Shown: positions 27,851-37,364, counted from the first letter of the stretch. The stretch is DNA of 64,000 nucleotides from Pirellula sp. (GCA_013822735.1 PNKZ01000001.1:868001-932000); one strand, 5' to 3'. Made by a program: numbers and translations. Notes: generated from the letters alone by a model not told the origin.

Positions 27851-28168
27851 ATGGTCATGTTGTTTGCGTTCGCTGCTCACGAAGCGTCACCATACGCCTA
27901 CGCCGATATCGTGAAGGCCGCCGCGGGCTTCATCATCGTCGTGGCGGTCGGGTTCTATCTTGTGGGTAAGTTTCGCGGTGCGTATCGACAAACGGATGGC
28001 GTCGATACGAATTTGCTCTCGAACTTCCGAGAATTGCATTCCCGGGGTGAGCTATCGGATGAGGAATACCGAACTATAAAGGCACAGCTAGCTACGAAGA
28101 TCCGCGAACAGTTTGCCGAGTCGGATAAGACGAGCGTCGCCGACAAAGTCGATTTCACGGATGCGTAG
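27851..28168 (+). CDS. Small membrane protein with SHOCT-like C-terminus
   Basis: A 105-residue protein with one transmembrane helix (AAAGFIIVVAVGFYLVGKF, about 25-43) and a short C-terminal motif LHSRGELSDEEYRTIKAQLA, which matches the SHOCT domain often found at protein ends and thought to mediate oligomerisation. The start is ATG 27851. It lies 261 bp upstream of clpX. Function is unknown. Confidence 0.75.
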   Translation: MVMLFAFAAHEASPYAYADIVKAAAGFIIVVAVGFYLVGKFRGAYRQTDGVDTNLLSNFRELHSRGELSDEEYRTIKAQLATKIREQFAESDKTSVADKVDFTDA

Positions 28169-28429
28169 TTACGGTCGCCTGCAACGATTGCGATGGTGTG
28201 CCGGCGCGGTGGAGTTTGCGGACGAGATCGATGAGACGTGATTTTCCGCCGGGAAGTGGAAAACCGTCGTCCGGATGCGACGTATTAGATGCGTAGCTCG
28301 GATGGTTACGGACAGGGAAGGCCTGCCGGTCGAAATGTGTCGGCCGCTCGAGCGACAACTTGCGGAGTATTCCGAAACGTGTGCCGAACAATATGTTCGG
28401 CGGACTTCGGAGGAGACGAAAGGAACAGC

Positions 28430-29731
28430 ATGCCTTCAGGACGAGACTTGACGGGTGGTCGACGGAGCGCCGGCACCACGAAGAAAAACGCTTTCTGCTC
28501 TTTCTGCCGAAAGAGCTACCGAGACGTCGGCCCGCTGGTCGAAGGTCCGGGCGACGTGTACATCTGCGGCGAATGCATCGAGCTCTGCCAGTCGATCCTC
28601 GACCAAGAGCGCAAACGCCGCGGCACCGGCAAACCGCTCTTCAATCGGATTCCGCCGCCGCGCGAAATCATGACCAAGCTCGACGAATACGTCGTCGGCC
28701 AAGAGCAGGCGAAGAAGGTTCTCTCCGTCGCCGTGCACACGCACTACAAGCGTCTGCAGGTCGGCAGCGAAGGAACGATGAGCGACGTCGAAATCGACAA
28801 GTCGAACATCCTGCTCGTCGGCCCGACCGGCAGCGGCAAGACCTTGCTGGCCCGCACCTTGGCTCGGCTGCTCAACGTCCCGTTCGCCATCGGCGACGCT
28901 ACGACGCTCACCGAAGCCGGCTACGTCGGGGAAGACGTCGAAAACCTGTTGCTCAAGCTGCTCCACGCGGCCGACTTCGATCTGGAATCCGCCCAACGCG
29001 GCATTCTCTACATCGACGAAATCGACAAGATCGGCAAGACGAGCAACAACGTCTCGATCACCCGCGACGTGTCGGGCGAAGGGGTGCAACAAGCCCTCTT
29101 GAAGATGCTCGAGGGCACCGTCGCCAACGTCCCGCCGCAGGGAGGCCGCAAGCATCCCGAGCAGCAGTACATTCAGATGGATACGTCGAACATCCTGTTC
29201 ATTTGCGGCGGCACCTTCACGGGCCTCGACAAGATCATCAGCAAGCGGCTCGGCAAGAAGACGATCGGCTTCAGCCAAGACTCGGTGCGTAACAACGCCG
29301 TGGAAGAGCACGAAGTCGGCCGACTGCTTTCGCAAGTAACCAGCGACGACCTAATCGAGTTCGGCATCATTCCGGAACTCTGCGGACGTCTGCCGGTGCT
29401 CGCGCCGCTCCGCCCGCTCGACGTCGACTCGCTGATGAAGGTGCTCGCCGAACCGCGCAACGCCATCGTGCGGCAGTACCAGAAGCTGTTCGAGATGGAA
29501 AGTGCCGAGCTCGAGTTCACGGAAGACGCCGTTCGCGCAATCGCCAAGAAAGCGCATGAAAAGGCGACCGGTGCTCGCGGTCTGCGGACGATCATCGAAG
29601 AGCTCATGCTCGACATCATGTTCGAGCTGCCGGAAAACGGAGCGGGCCGTCGCTACGTCGTCACGCCGGAAGTGGTCTTGGGTCATGCCAAGCTCTTCCC
29701 GGTCGGCGAAGCCAAAGCCAAGTCGGCGTAA
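28430..29731 (+). CDS. clpX: ATP-dependent Clp protease ATP-binding subunit ClpX
   Basis: A 433-residue AAA+ unfoldase that feeds proteins to ClpP. The N-terminal C4 zinc-binding domain is [12 protein letters not shown] with ICGECIELC. Walker A is [17 protein letters not shown], Walker B is [16 protein letters not shown]. Pore and sensor blocks [35 protein letters not shown] and [20 protein letters not shown] are all present. The start at 28430 is preceded by GGAGGAGACGAAAGGAA, one of the few clear Shine-Dalgarno-like stretches among the host genes. No clpP gene is adjacent in the window. The TAA stop lies in the first copy of a small repeat. Confidence 0.97.
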   Translation: MPSGRDLTGGRRSAGTTKKNAFCSFCRKSYRDVGPLVEGPGDVYICGECIELCQSILDQERKRRGTGKPLFNRIPPPREIMTKLDEYVVGQEQAKKVLSVAVHTHYKRLQVGSEGTMSDVEIDKSNILLVGPTGSGKTLLARTLARLLNVPFAIGDATTLTEAGYVGEDVENLLLKLLHAADFDLESAQRGILYIDEIDKIGKTSNNVSITRDVSGEGVQQALLKMLEGTVANVPPQGGRKHPEQQYIQMDTSNILFICGGTFTGLDKIISKRLGKKTIGFSQDSVRNNAVEEHEVGRLLSQVTSDDLIEFGIIPELCGRLPVLAPLRPLDVDSLMKVLAEPRNAIVRQYQKLFEMESAELEFTEDAVRAIAKKAHEKATGARGLRTIIEELMLDIMFELPENGAGRRYVVTPEVVLGHAKLFPVGEAKAKSA

Positions 29732-29845
29732 GCCTGAAACAAGTCGGCGTAAGCCGACCAACGTCGGCGGCGAGGGGCATCCGAGAGTCGGTCTCGGCCC
29801 CTCTCCGCCACGACGCGGCGTTTCCTCCAAACAAAGTCGGCGTAA
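29720..29845. repeat. Three AAGTCGGCGTAA motifs after clpX, one with a hairpin
   Basis: AAGTCGGCGTAA occurs at 29720, 29741 and 29834. The middle copy is part of the perfect palindrome-like GTCGGCGTAAGCCGAC (29743-29758), a 6-bp stem with a GTAA loop. The first copy includes the clpX stop codon. The hairpin could stop or stabilise the clpX transcript; there is no T-run after it. Confidence 0.55.
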
Positions 29846-29980
29846 CGTTCAAGCTCGGGGCCGCGCGACGCAAGTCGTGATCGAACCGCCGAGAAGTCAA
29901 GTTACGCCGCCGTCACGAGCCCGAGCCGGTAACCAATCCGGCCGGGCTCTTATTGTTGGAGTGGCGGGTGGCGAAAAAAC

Positions 29981-30167
29981 GTGGGTGGCCCAGGTTGCTG
30001 TGCAACCTGGGCGGGCAAGAGGCAATAACACTTTACACTTCCGCGGCTGCGTCCCCCAGACCGACGCGAGTATTCTGCATGACGTTCGGTGGCGATACGC
30101 TCCGTTCGCCCATGACCGGTCAGGGCCTCCCGTAAACCCAGGTTGCACAGCAACCTGGGCCACCCGC
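29981..30167. repeat. Inverted repeat with internal palindromes (GGCCCAGGTTGC type)
   Basis: 31-bp arms at 29981-30011 and 30137-30167 are reverse complements with one difference. Each arm is itself self-complementary (CCCAGGTTGC with GCAACCTGGG). The 125 bp between them hold no convincing gene. It fills most of the 457-bp gap between clpX and the YCII-type gene and looks like a dispersed intergenic element. Confidence 0.75.
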
Positions 30168-30188
30168 GCGTTCATTGCCGTGTCGCCC

Positions 30189-30530
30189 TTAGGACTGTGG
30201 GTCGAACCCGAAGACGCGCAGTTCTTGGTCGCACCGACAGGCCTTGGCGATTCGCGCCGCCCACGCGACGGCCTCGTCGCGCGAAGGGAGTTCGAGCACG
30301 GTGAAGCCGCCGTTGAGCGTGGGCGCCCAAGAATAGCCGCCGCCGGCAACCGCGCCGTCAGCCGCGACGAGCACGGGCGGTACGCTTTCGTCGATTCCGC
30401 CGGCGAAGACGTAAACACCGGCGGCCTTCGCCTCATCAATCGCGGCGCGCGCGTCGCGGCCCACCGCTTCCAATTCGCCCTCGGGCACCACCATTGCCGC
30501 GCTGGGAAAAGAGATCAGATATTTGGCCAT
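30189..30530 (-). CDS. YCII-related domain protein
   Basis: A 113-residue single-domain protein of the YCII/DGPF type, a small ferredoxin-like alpha+beta fold. The N-terminal strand is MAKYLISFPSAAMVV, then a helix (AVGRDARAAIDEAKAAGVYV) and FAGGIDES. The second half has NGGFTVLELPSRDEAVAWAA and ends with RVFGFDPQS. Family members are often encoded near sigma factors or SRPBCC proteins; here an SRPBCC gene lies 145 bp upstream on the same strand. Enzymatic role unknown. Confidence 0.85.
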   Translation of the reverse strand: MAKYLISFPSAAMVVPEGELEAVGRDARAAIDEAKAAGVYVFAGGIDESVPPVLVAADGAVAGGGYSWAPTLNGGFTVLELPSRDEAVAWAARIAKACRCDQELRVFGFDPQS

Positions 30531-30675
30531 GGTTCTCTAGCTTTGGGAATTGATAACCGCTGATTGCAAAGCATTTTGCCTAACGATCGCCATTACCCGG
30601 CACGCGCGAGTAAGGCTGCCGTGTCAAAAACGGCTGATTGCGTGCTCGCCGTACGGGTTGTTCACACACTTTTGT

Positions 30676-31083
30676 TCAACGCGTTGTCGAGACGTATTGA
30701 GAGAATCGGTTGAGTATCGCCTGCCAACCGTCGCGTTGCTGATCCAGGGAGTGAGTCGGTTCGGGATCAAATAAGACGCGAACCGTGACGTCCGTAGGAT
30801 TTTGGATGAATTCGACCTTGGCGTGGCGATCTCCAAAGGAGTATTCAATCAACTCATTCGTGACGATGTTTGTATAGGTACCGGCAAAATCGAAACCGAA
30901 GCTTCCGTCCTTTGCTTCCATACGCGAAGAGAATTTGCCCCCTATGCGCAAGTCCACTTCCGCGGCCGTGGTGTGCCAGTCATCCGAGGCGGCATTCCAA
31001 TTCTTGATATCATTGGGGGTCGTGTAAGCTCGCCACACGGCATCCATGGGCGCGGAGACGGTGGTTTCAACAATGATTTGCAT
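30676..31083 (-). CDS. SRPBCC/AHSA1 family protein
   Basis: A 135-residue START/Bet v1-like protein with a hydrophobic ligand cavity. The family opening IIVETTVSAPMDAVWRAYTT and the central WNAASDDWHTTAAEVDLRIG and FGFDFAGTYTNIVTNELIEY are clear. The C-terminus has HSLDQQRDGWQAILNRFSQY, typical of AHSA1-like proteins. Base composition is visibly lower in GC than the neighbouring genes, so recent transfer is possible. It probably travels with the YCII-type gene. The ligand is unknown. Confidence 0.88.
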   Translation of the reverse strand: MQIIVETTVSAPMDAVWRAYTTPNDIKNWNAASDDWHTTAAEVDLRIGGKFSSRMEAKDGSFGFDFAGTYTNIVTNELIEYSFGDRHAKVEFIQNPTDVTVRVLFDPEPTHSLDQQRDGWQAILNRFSQYVSTTR

Positions 31084-31576
31084 CTGCTTGGCCTTTATGG
31101 AGTCAAGTGTTGGAATCTGCGGTCACATCGACCGCGATACAACTTGTCGATTGGGGCAGGGCGGAATCGACGACGCGAGCAAGTTTTTTTTGGGAGTGAC
31201 AGGTATCCGGCCGCCGATTTGCGGGAGATCTTAAACGCAAAAGTGCGGTCTAATACGGAACAACGGCAATAGATATATCATGCCTGGCAAGTGCATGCGA
31301 TTCCGGCGTCGGGCCTTCGCAACACTCGGCCGCGGGCGGGGGCTTATGAACTCCTCTCCCACTGGGAGAGGATGTCCGCAGGGCAGGTGAGGGCCGCGCA
31401 GAAGGGCGTTTGGTTTCGCGTGTGCGCGGGCTTGAGATTCGCGGAAGTCTTCGTCTGGCTGAATTCTCAGAGTCCAGCGTTGTGCGGCGCGGCCCTCATC
31501 CGGCCTTCGGCCACCTTCTCCCAGAGAGGAGAAGGCTTGTTCCGCATTCCGCGTTCAGCAGTCCGCATTTCTCCCG
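31084..31576. repeat. Intergenic region with a degenerate inverted repeat
   Basis: 493 bp without a gene. Within it, 31351-31400 (CTCCTCTCCCACTGGGAGAG then GGTGAGGGCCGCGC) and 31486-31535 (GCGCGGCCCTCATCCGG then CCTTCTCCCAGAGAGG) are imperfect reverse complements about 85 bp apart. This is a familiar kind of dispersed GC-rich intergenic palindrome. No transposase is encoded. Confidence 0.6.
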
Positions 31577-32686
31577 TTACCGCTTCGCCAATCTGCGGAG
31601 CACTTCGATGCCGCGGTCGATCACGGCGTCGGGCGCTGCGTACGAAATGCGGAAGTGCGTGTCGCGGGCACTAAAGATGCCGCCGGGGATGATGAGGAGT
31701 TCGTTCTCGATCGCTTTGGCGACGAACTCCGTGGCGGTGCCCCACGGGGCTTTGGGGAACGCATAGAACGCGCCGCCGGGAGTGGCGAGTTCGTAGAGGT
31801 CGCCGATGCCGGCCACGAGGCGATCGCGCTTCTTGCGGTAGTCGTTGATGTGCGGCGTCATGTCGACGTCGAGCGCCGCGGCGCCGGCCCATTGAAACGG
31901 CTGCGGTGCGCAGACGAACGTGTATTGCTGCAGCTTCGCCATTTCCTGAATCACGGCGGTGGGGCCGTGAGCGTAGCCGAGCCGCCAGCCGGTCATGCCG
32001 TAGCCCTTGCTGAAGCCGTCGATGACGATGGTCTGCGGGTTGAACTTCGCCGGCGAGACGAACGGTTCGTCGTATTGGAAGGCGCGGTAGATTTCGTCGC
32101 TGACGAGCGCGATGTTCTTCTCGGCCGCGAGCTCGGCCAGGTCGCGCACTTCGGCGGCGGTGGCGCTCACGCCGGTCGGGTTGGCGGGGCTGTTGAAGAG
32201 GATCGCCTTCGTGCGCGGCGTGATCGCGTCGCGCACTTTGTTGACGTCGATGTGAAAGTCGGGATACGTGTCGATCGGCTTGAGCACTGCGCCCGTGAGC
32301 TTCACCAGGGAAGGGTACATCACGAAGAACGGATCGAACACGATCACTTCGTCGCCGGGATTCGCCAAGGCGAGCATGGCGAGGACCAAGCCGCCGCTGG
32401 TCCCGGAGGTGATGAAGAGATCGCGATCGGCGTGGCCGAACGTCGCCTGGGTTTGGGCGAGCAGCTTTTCGCGCAGCGGGCCGATGCCTTGCGTTTGCGA
32501 ATAGCCGTTCTTGTCGGCATGGATCGCATCGATCGCCGCTTGCTTCACGGTCGGCGGCACGGGGAAATCGGGCTGGCCGATCGAAAGATTGATCGGGCTC
32601 TTCATTTTGGCCGCCAGATCGAACACCTTGCGGATGCCCGAGCTGTCGAAATGGGCCATGCGGTCGGCGATCCAAGGATGAGGCAT
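31577..32686 (-). CDS. Class I/II PLP-dependent aminotransferase (AspC-like)
   Basis: A 369-residue fold-type I aminotransferase. Blocks include INLSIGQPDFPVPPTVKQAA, NGYSQTQGIGPLREKL, FITSGTSGGLVLAMLALANP, FNSPANPTGVSATAAEV, SDEIYRAFQYDE and the Schiff-base lysine in DGFSKGYGMTGWRLGYAHGP. The C-terminal carboxylate-binding Arg lies in DTHFRISYAAPD. It probably transaminates aspartate or aromatic/branched amino acids; substrate cannot be fixed. I start at ATG 32686; the longer frame crosses a repeat arm. No operon partner is obvious. Confidence 0.9.
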   Translation of the reverse strand: MPHPWIADRMAHFDSSGIRKVFDLAAKMKSPINLSIGQPDFPVPPTVKQAAIDAIHADKNGYSQTQGIGPLREKLLAQTQATFGHADRDLFITSGTSGGLVLAMLALANPGDEVIVFDPFFVMYPSLVKLTGAVLKPIDTYPDFHIDVNKVRDAITPRTKAILFNSPANPTGVSATAAEVRDLAELAAEKNIALVSDEIYRAFQYDEPFVSPAKFNPQTIVIDGFSKGYGMTGWRLGYAHGPTAVIQEMAKLQQYTFVCAPQPFQWAGAAALDVDMTPHINDYRKKRDRLVAGIGDLYELATPGGAFYAFPKAPWGTATEFVAKAIENELLIIPGGIFSARDTHFRISYAAPDAVIDRGIEVLRRLAKR

Positions 32687-32699
32687 GTGCGGAGGCGCT

Positions 32700-32843
32700 A
32701 GGCGTTGGGCGCTAGGCGCTAGAAAGAGAGAAGGGGAGGGGAGGGCGATGCGCGACACGGGCGTGCTGCGCGGAGCGACGGAGACGCCCAAGAAGTATAG
32801 TCGGCGCGGCGGCGGTCCCGCTAGCGCCTAGCGCCCAACGCCT
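32700..32843. repeat. Perfect 23-bp inverted repeat (GGCGTTGGGCGCTAGGCGC)
   Basis: 23-bp arms at 32700-32722 and 32821-32843 are exact reverse complements, about 98 bp apart. They sit between the aminotransferase start and the end of the next lipoprotein gene, whose stop codon overlaps the right arm. The enclosed DNA holds no gene. It resembles the other dispersed palindromes of the window. Confidence 0.8.
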
Positions 32844-34086
32844 ATCTCACCTTGCAGCGGAAGCGGACGAGGCCGCCGTCGCCGGGCGCGAGCGGTTCGT
32901 CGATTTCCCAGCGGAGCTCGAGCGATTCGGCGGCGTTGTGCGCCGTTGTGAAGTGCGCCTTGCGGCTCGATTGTGCGCTGTCGGGTTCGTAGGCCAAGCG
33001 AGTCGTGAGGCTGTCGAGAATCACGATGTTGCCGACGGGCGAATCGCCGACGTTGTCGTAGCGGATGGTGAAGTCGACGAAGTCGCCTGGTTGGGCCGCG
33101 GGAGTCGAAGCGATCTTGCAGATGCGCAGGCGCCCGTCGACCGGCTCGTGCACCGCGTAAATGGCTTGAGCGCGCTTGTCGCCGGTGACGACCTTGGCCG
33201 ATTGCTTCTCGATGAAGACCTTCACGCCGTCGTCTTTGCTCCAGATGATCGCGCTCTCGACCCGTTCGGCGAGGCGAGCCTTGTCGGCGCTTTGCATGGC
33301 GCCGATGCGGATGACGGCCAGATCTTCAAACGGCGCGAACGTTTGTTGAAAGCTGTGCGCGAGCAGGGCCGTCGAGGCGACGCCGCTCTGTTGGTCGCGG
33401 CGATAGACGGTGAGCTTGGTGTTGGCGACCTGACCGATCGGTTGCAACTGTTCCGTCCTGGTGACGACGCGGGTCCGTTCTTCGTAGTTGACGACACGTT
33501 CCGGTTTGCGAATCTTCGTCGGGCCGTCGACGAACTCGCTCGACGAAGCGTTGACCACGCTGCGAACCGAGCTGAAACGCGGCGCGTAGACGTAGGCGCA
33601 GTTCGAAGGTTCGACGAGCGTTCGGCCGTCGATCGTGTCGTAGTGGGCGACCGTGTCTTCGACGTTCAGGCCTTGGACGCGCCATTCGGGGCTCACGCCG
33701 ACCGGTTCGTAGGCGTCGCCGCCGTCGTGAAGGAATTCGTCCTGCGGCCAGGGACCTTTAATGCCCGGCGGCTGCCAGGCGCTCGCAGCGAGGTAGGGGA
33801 CGGGAATTCCTCCTTGGATTTCGCAGCCCGCCCGCGGAACCACAGGCAGTGGCTGACCTACGACAGGTTTCCCCTTCGGCACGCCGAGGACTTGCACGGA
33901 ATTGGCGGATTTGGGCGGTTCGGCCGCCGGCGGAGCAGGGGGGACCTCAGCGGGTTGCGTTCGCACGGCGACCAGATCGACCACGGCTTTCGGCATTGCC
34001 TTGCAGGCAGGCAACGCGAGAAGGCCCGTGAGCATGCCGAGCGCGAGGAGCCGTCGGCCGAGCGTCGAGAGGAGAGGCGTACGCAT
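32842..34086 (-). CDS. Lipoprotein with C-terminal DUF11-like domain
   Basis: A 414-residue protein with a lipoprotein signal (LLALGMLTGLLALPAC). A Pro-rich linker and a middle domain follow (VEDTVAHYDTIDGRTLVEPS, then NCAYVYAPRFSSVRSVVNAS). The C-terminal domain (ICKIASTPAAQPGDFVDFTI, then RYDNVGDSPVGNIVILDSLT) is a DUF11-type Ig-like fold, common in envelope proteins. It is the last gene of a minus-strand run of three exported proteins and is 30 bp from the next. A structural envelope role is inferred, not shown. Confidence 0.8.
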   Translation of the reverse strand: MRTPLLSTLGRRLLALGMLTGLLALPACKAMPKAVVDLVAVRTQPAEVPPAPPAAEPPKSANSVQVLGVPKGKPVVGQPLPVVPRAGCEIQGGIPVPYLAASAWQPPGIKGPWPQDEFLHDGGDAYEPVGVSPEWRVQGLNVEDTVAHYDTIDGRTLVEPSNCAYVYAPRFSSVRSVVNASSSEFVDGPTKIRKPERVVNYEERTRVVTRTEQLQPIGQVANTKLTVYRRDQQSGVASTALLAHSFQQTFAPFEDLAVIRIGAMQSADKARLAERVESAIIWSKDDGVKVFIEKQSAKVVTGDKRAQAIYAVHEPVDGRLRICKIASTPAAQPGDFVDFTIRYDNVGDSPVGNIVILDSLTTRLAYEPDSAQSSRKAHFTTAHNAAESLELRWEIDEPLAPGDGGLVRFRCKVR

Positions 34087-34116
34087 AACGGAAACCACCG
34101 CGAGAGAGGTGAATGG

Positions 34117-34929
34117 TTACTGTGCGGCGGCGCGCGGCGCTCGGGCCGATTGAATCGGCGCGGCTTCCGGAGCCGGCACAAACTGCGCTTCGGCCGGCGC
34201 ACTCAAGCGTTGCCACGGCGGGCAGCCGTACGTGAATTGCAAATCGGGACCTTGGCGTTCGTCGGGCATGCGCGCTCCGATGCGCACGATAGCGACCGGG
34301 CGGCCCAAACGATCGGCTACTTCCAGAGGATTGGCGTTCGAACCGGCGTCGTGCCACAGTTGGTCGCCGGGCGCTTGCACGCCGGGAATTGCTTGTTGCG
34401 GGTCTTCCACATAGATGACGCGCGTCACGAGCATCCCTTTGGTCGCCAAACGGAGATCGTCTTCGTTGAAGACCACCGGAATCGGAAATCGGCGCGCCAT
34501 GCCTTGAGGAGCGTAGGTGCGGTCGATGATTTCGACAGTCGGGTAGCATTCTCGCGAATTGAACTCTTCGGGGAGATTCTGAAGCTGCACGCGGTACGGC
34601 ACGCCGAGGAGCATACCGGCGTGGAAGCTGCCGTCGACCGGTTCCGTCCAGCCTCCTTGAGCGGCCATTCCGATGAGCATTCCTTTGGGAGCCGAGATTT
34701 CGACCGGTTGGAAATAACCTTGAACCGGCCCTCCGGCTTGCAAACGTGCGGCGCCGACTGCGCCGGGCGGTTGCTGCGACGCGGCAAACTGATAGTGGGC
34801 CGCACGCTGTTGGGCCGACGCAAGCGATCCGCCCGTTGTATTGAGCAACGTGGCGACCAGTGCCACGGCGAGCGGCAATCGCAGCGACCGAACATGCCGA
34901 CGGTTCGAATTGCGAAAGGGTAGCGACAT
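34117..34929 (-). CDS. Secreted protein, paralogue of the 35121-36131 protein
   Basis: A 270-residue exported protein (signal RSLRLPLAVALVATLLNTTG). It carries the block GMLLGVPYRVQLQNLPEEFN, then YPTVEIIDRTYAP, IPVVFNEDDLRLATKGMLVT and RVIYVEDPQQA. The next upstream gene has matching blocks (LYRLKLTDLPGRPGVELYPT, IPIQFTEEDLDQVLSGNFVT, KVIFLPDP), so the two are tandem paralogues. Both lie with the DUF11 lipoprotein on one strand, probably in one operon. No enzyme motif is visible. I start at ATG 34929, which opens the signal peptide. Confidence 0.75.
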   Translation of the reverse strand: MSLPFRNSNRRHVRSLRLPLAVALVATLLNTTGGSLASAQQRAAHYQFAASQQPPGAVGAARLQAGGPVQGYFQPVEISAPKGMLIGMAAQGGWTEPVDGSFHAGMLLGVPYRVQLQNLPEEFNSRECYPTVEIIDRTYAPQGMARRFPIPVVFNEDDLRLATKGMLVTRVIYVEDPQQAIPGVQAPGDQLWHDAGSNANPLEVADRLGRPVAIVRIGARMPDERQGPDLQFTYGCPPWQRLSAPAEAQFVPAPEAAPIQSARAPRAAAQ

Positions 34930-35120
34930 GGCGTCGTCTGGTGGGCCGAGAGTGGCTGAGAAGTGAGATCGGGCGAGAGCGGAGGCGCGGCGAAGCTCTA
35001 AGGCGGGCCGTGCTTGTGAAGTCGCCGCCGCAGCAAGGGTGCTGCGGCGGCGTTTCACATTCTGTCGGCGAACCAGGTCGATTCGCCGGATGGTTTCATT
35101 CGCCGAAGCGAAGCATTTAC

Positions 35121-36131
35121 TTACTGCTGACCCGGCGGGCAGTATTCAGCCCCGGCACCGGCACCGAAGCCGCCGCCGCCACCATGTCCGCCCAAGCCGG
35201 CGCGAGCGTTCTCGTGGATGTACGCGTGGTTGGCAGGCTTCGGATAGCTCATGCCCGGCGTTTGCTTCACGTGAATGCTTTGCTTCTTCGACGGGTGCGG
35301 ATAGTGCTGGAACGTGTGGTTCTTGATCGAATGCTTTTGCATTCCGGCCGGGCTGCCGAGCGGAATGTGCGGCGGTCCGGGCAAGCCGATCGGCGTGGCC
35401 GTAATCGGAATGCCGTACTGAGCTTGTTGCACGCCTTGGTAAAGGCCGGAGCCTTCGACAAAGCCGCCGTCGTTCGAACCTTCGAGGCCCGGCACTTCCA
35501 GGTCTTTGTTACCGATGCGGATGATCGCCATGATGGCGCCTTGGCGATCGGCTTCGACGATCGGGTCTTGGCCCGGATCGAGCCGCGTGCTGACGAGTTC
35601 TTGCACGCCGGCGACGGCCAATTCTTGGAACTCCGGATCCGGTAAAAAGATGACCTTGGTGACGAAGTTGCCCGAGAGCACCTGGTCGAGATCTTCTTCG
35701 GTGAACTGGATCGGAATGGCGTTGTGCGAGAGGTACGCTTCCGTGCGATGCACGGCCGGTGCGATCTCGATCGTCGGATAAAGCTCGACGCCCGGGCGGC
35801 CCGGCAGGTCGGTAAGCTTCAAGCGATAGAGCGCGCCTTGCGGAAAGTTGCTACGGGCCGGAGCGACGAGCGGTTCGCTGTCGAACACGCCGGCTTGGCC
35901 GACGCTCCACGCGACGGTCGCCCCTTCCGGACCGATAAAGGCGACTTGTGAGTTTTGCAAAGGCATCATGCCGGCGGGATCGCCGATCGTCATGACGCCC
36001 GGGCCGGGGCCGTCGACGCCGGGGCCGGGATGCTGCATCATCGTCGCCGGCGGCAACGTGTGCGACACGAACGGTACGCGGCAACCGCACACGGCGGCGA
36101 CGACGCACAGAAAGGCAAATCGGTACTTCAT
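35121..36131 (-). CDS. Lipoprotein/secreted protein with Gly/His-rich tail
   Basis: A 336-residue protein with an N-terminal lipoprotein-like signal (MKYRFAFLCVVAAVCGC). Its core has the same ordered blocks as the 34117-34929 product. The C-terminal third is rich in His, Pro and Lys (KHSIKNHTFQHYPHPSKKQS) and ends in a Gly run, GGHGGGGGFGAGAGAEYC. The tail may bind metal or be surface-exposed. It is the first gene of the three-gene group. Function is unknown. Start at ATG 36131 gives the signal peptide; the frame upstream is not protein-like. Confidence 0.75.
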   Translation of the reverse strand: MKYRFAFLCVVAAVCGCRVPFVSHTLPPATMMQHPGPGVDGPGPGVMTIGDPAGMMPLQNSQVAFIGPEGATVAWSVGQAGVFDSEPLVAPARSNFPQGALYRLKLTDLPGRPGVELYPTIEIAPAVHRTEAYLSHNAIPIQFTEEDLDQVLSGNFVTKVIFLPDPEFQELAVAGVQELVSTRLDPGQDPIVEADRQGAIMAIIRIGNKDLEVPGLEGSNDGGFVEGSGLYQGVQQAQYGIPITATPIGLPGPPHIPLGSPAGMQKHSIKNHTFQHYPHPSKKQSIHVKQTPGMSYPKPANHAYIHENARAGLGGHGGGGGFGAGAGAEYCPPGQQ

Positions 36132-36410
36132 CGGTTCCCCCTTGGATCCATCCCTGTTGGGCCGGGCGGTCGATCCCGCTGCCCCGCTGGTGATTGCGTC
36201 GCTGCTCGGCGTTTCAACCAACGCCGGTTGTTCGTCTTTTGGCGTGGACCATCATGGTCCCCGTTCCTACAATGCCGCCCGTTTCGGGGCGTCTAGGCCG
36301 GCAATGCGGCGCGAGCGCTTCCCTGCGCTCACTCGCCGCTTTGAGGCCTACACTACGTATCCTCGGCGTCCTACAACGCGATTCTTTGGTAAATCCGTTA
36401 GAACCCGACC

Positions 36411-37364
36411 ATGAAGTACAGCACCTACAGTTTGCCTAAGCGGATCGCGGCAAGCTGGGGCGTGCTGCTGGCGCTCGTTTCCGGCGCCGCGAGTCAACAG
36501 CCTGCGTTGCCGGCACCACCGCCCGCGGCGGCCGTCGTCGGGCCGTCGGAGCTTGTCGATCGTTCTGCCGCCGCGCTTTCGGCACATCTATCGATCGTCG
36601 CCAAGGTGCGGCATCGCGGACGAATCTACGGTCGCGACATCATCGGCTCCGGCGAGTATGCGCAAGGGCCGATCCATTCGCGGTTGTTGCGTTATGAAAT
36701 CCGGATGAAAGTCGGGGAACGGACCGTTAATCTGCTGCAAGTTTGCGACGACCGCTATCTCTGGACCTCTCGACAACTCGAGCATGAGCCCGAGATTCAA
36801 CGCGTGGAAATCGATCGCGTGTTGGCAGCGCTCGAACGGCAAGTTGCAGCGCAACCGACGGGAGCATTCGGCGTCGCGAATCTGCATCAAGCCATCGCCA
36901 TCGGCGGCCTCGGTCAGTTGCTGGCTTCTCTGCGCAAAGATTTTCAATTCTACGATGCGACCAAGTCGCAACTCGGCGACCTGCCGGTGTACGTCGTCAG
37001 CGGCAAGTGGAAGAGCGAAGCGCTCGGCGGCTTTGCGGCATCGCAGCCGAAGGGAGCGAAGTCGGGCGCTACGATGATGCTTCGCCCGCATGTTCCCAAT
37101 CGTGTGCTTCTGTTCCTCGGAGCCGACGACCTGTTTCCGTATCGCATCGAGTTTCGTTCGCTCGACGAAGGGGCAGGGGAGGGGAGTGCCGCCGCTCCGG
37201 AAAAATCTGCGGACGCGGCCGACGAACTCCTGCTGGCGATGGAACTTTTCGAAGTACAAATCAACGTGCCGCTCGAAGAACGCCTATTTCAATTTGCGCC
37301 CGGTTCACGCCCCTATACGGATGTGACCGATCTCTATCTGCAAAAGCGCACCGCTTTACCGTAG
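36411..37364 (+). CDS. Exported protein with a LolA-like domain
   Basis: A 317-residue protein with a signal peptide (RIAASWGVLLALVSGAASQQ). The middle has RLLRYEIRMKVGERTVNLLQ, VCDDRYLWTSRQLEHEP, and the end has LFEVQINVPLEERLFQFAPG then YTDVTDLYLQK. The beta-rich layout and the closing FxFxPG motif resemble LolA/LolB-like lipoprotein-handling folds, so lipid or lipoprotein carriage is possible. The TAG stop lies in the left arm of the palindrome at 37361. It is divergent from the envelope-protein group upstream. Confidence 0.65.
   Translation: MKYSTYSLPKRIAASWGVLLALVSGAASQQPALPAPPPAAAVVGPSELVDRSAAALSAHLSIVAKVRHRGRIYGRDIIGSGEYAQGPIHSRLLRYEIRMKVGERTVNLLQVCDDRYLWTSRQLEHEPEIQRVEIDRVLAALERQVAAQPTGAFGVANLHQAIAIGGLGQLLASLRKDFQFYDATKSQLGDLPVYVVSGKWKSEALGGFAASQPKGAKSGATMMLRPHVPNRVLLFLGADDLFPYRIEFRSLDEGAGEGSAAAPEKSADAADELLLAMELFEVQINVPLEERLFQFAPGSRPYTDVTDLYLQKRTALP

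Noticed and set aside
29720-30170. Repeated motifs after clpX as a possible CRISPR array
   Set aside because: Units are of unequal spacing, some inverted, and there is no regular repeat-spacer pattern or cas gene.
31351-31535. Insertion-sequence remnant
   Set aside because: The inverted repeats are imperfect and short, and no transposase fragment is encoded between them.
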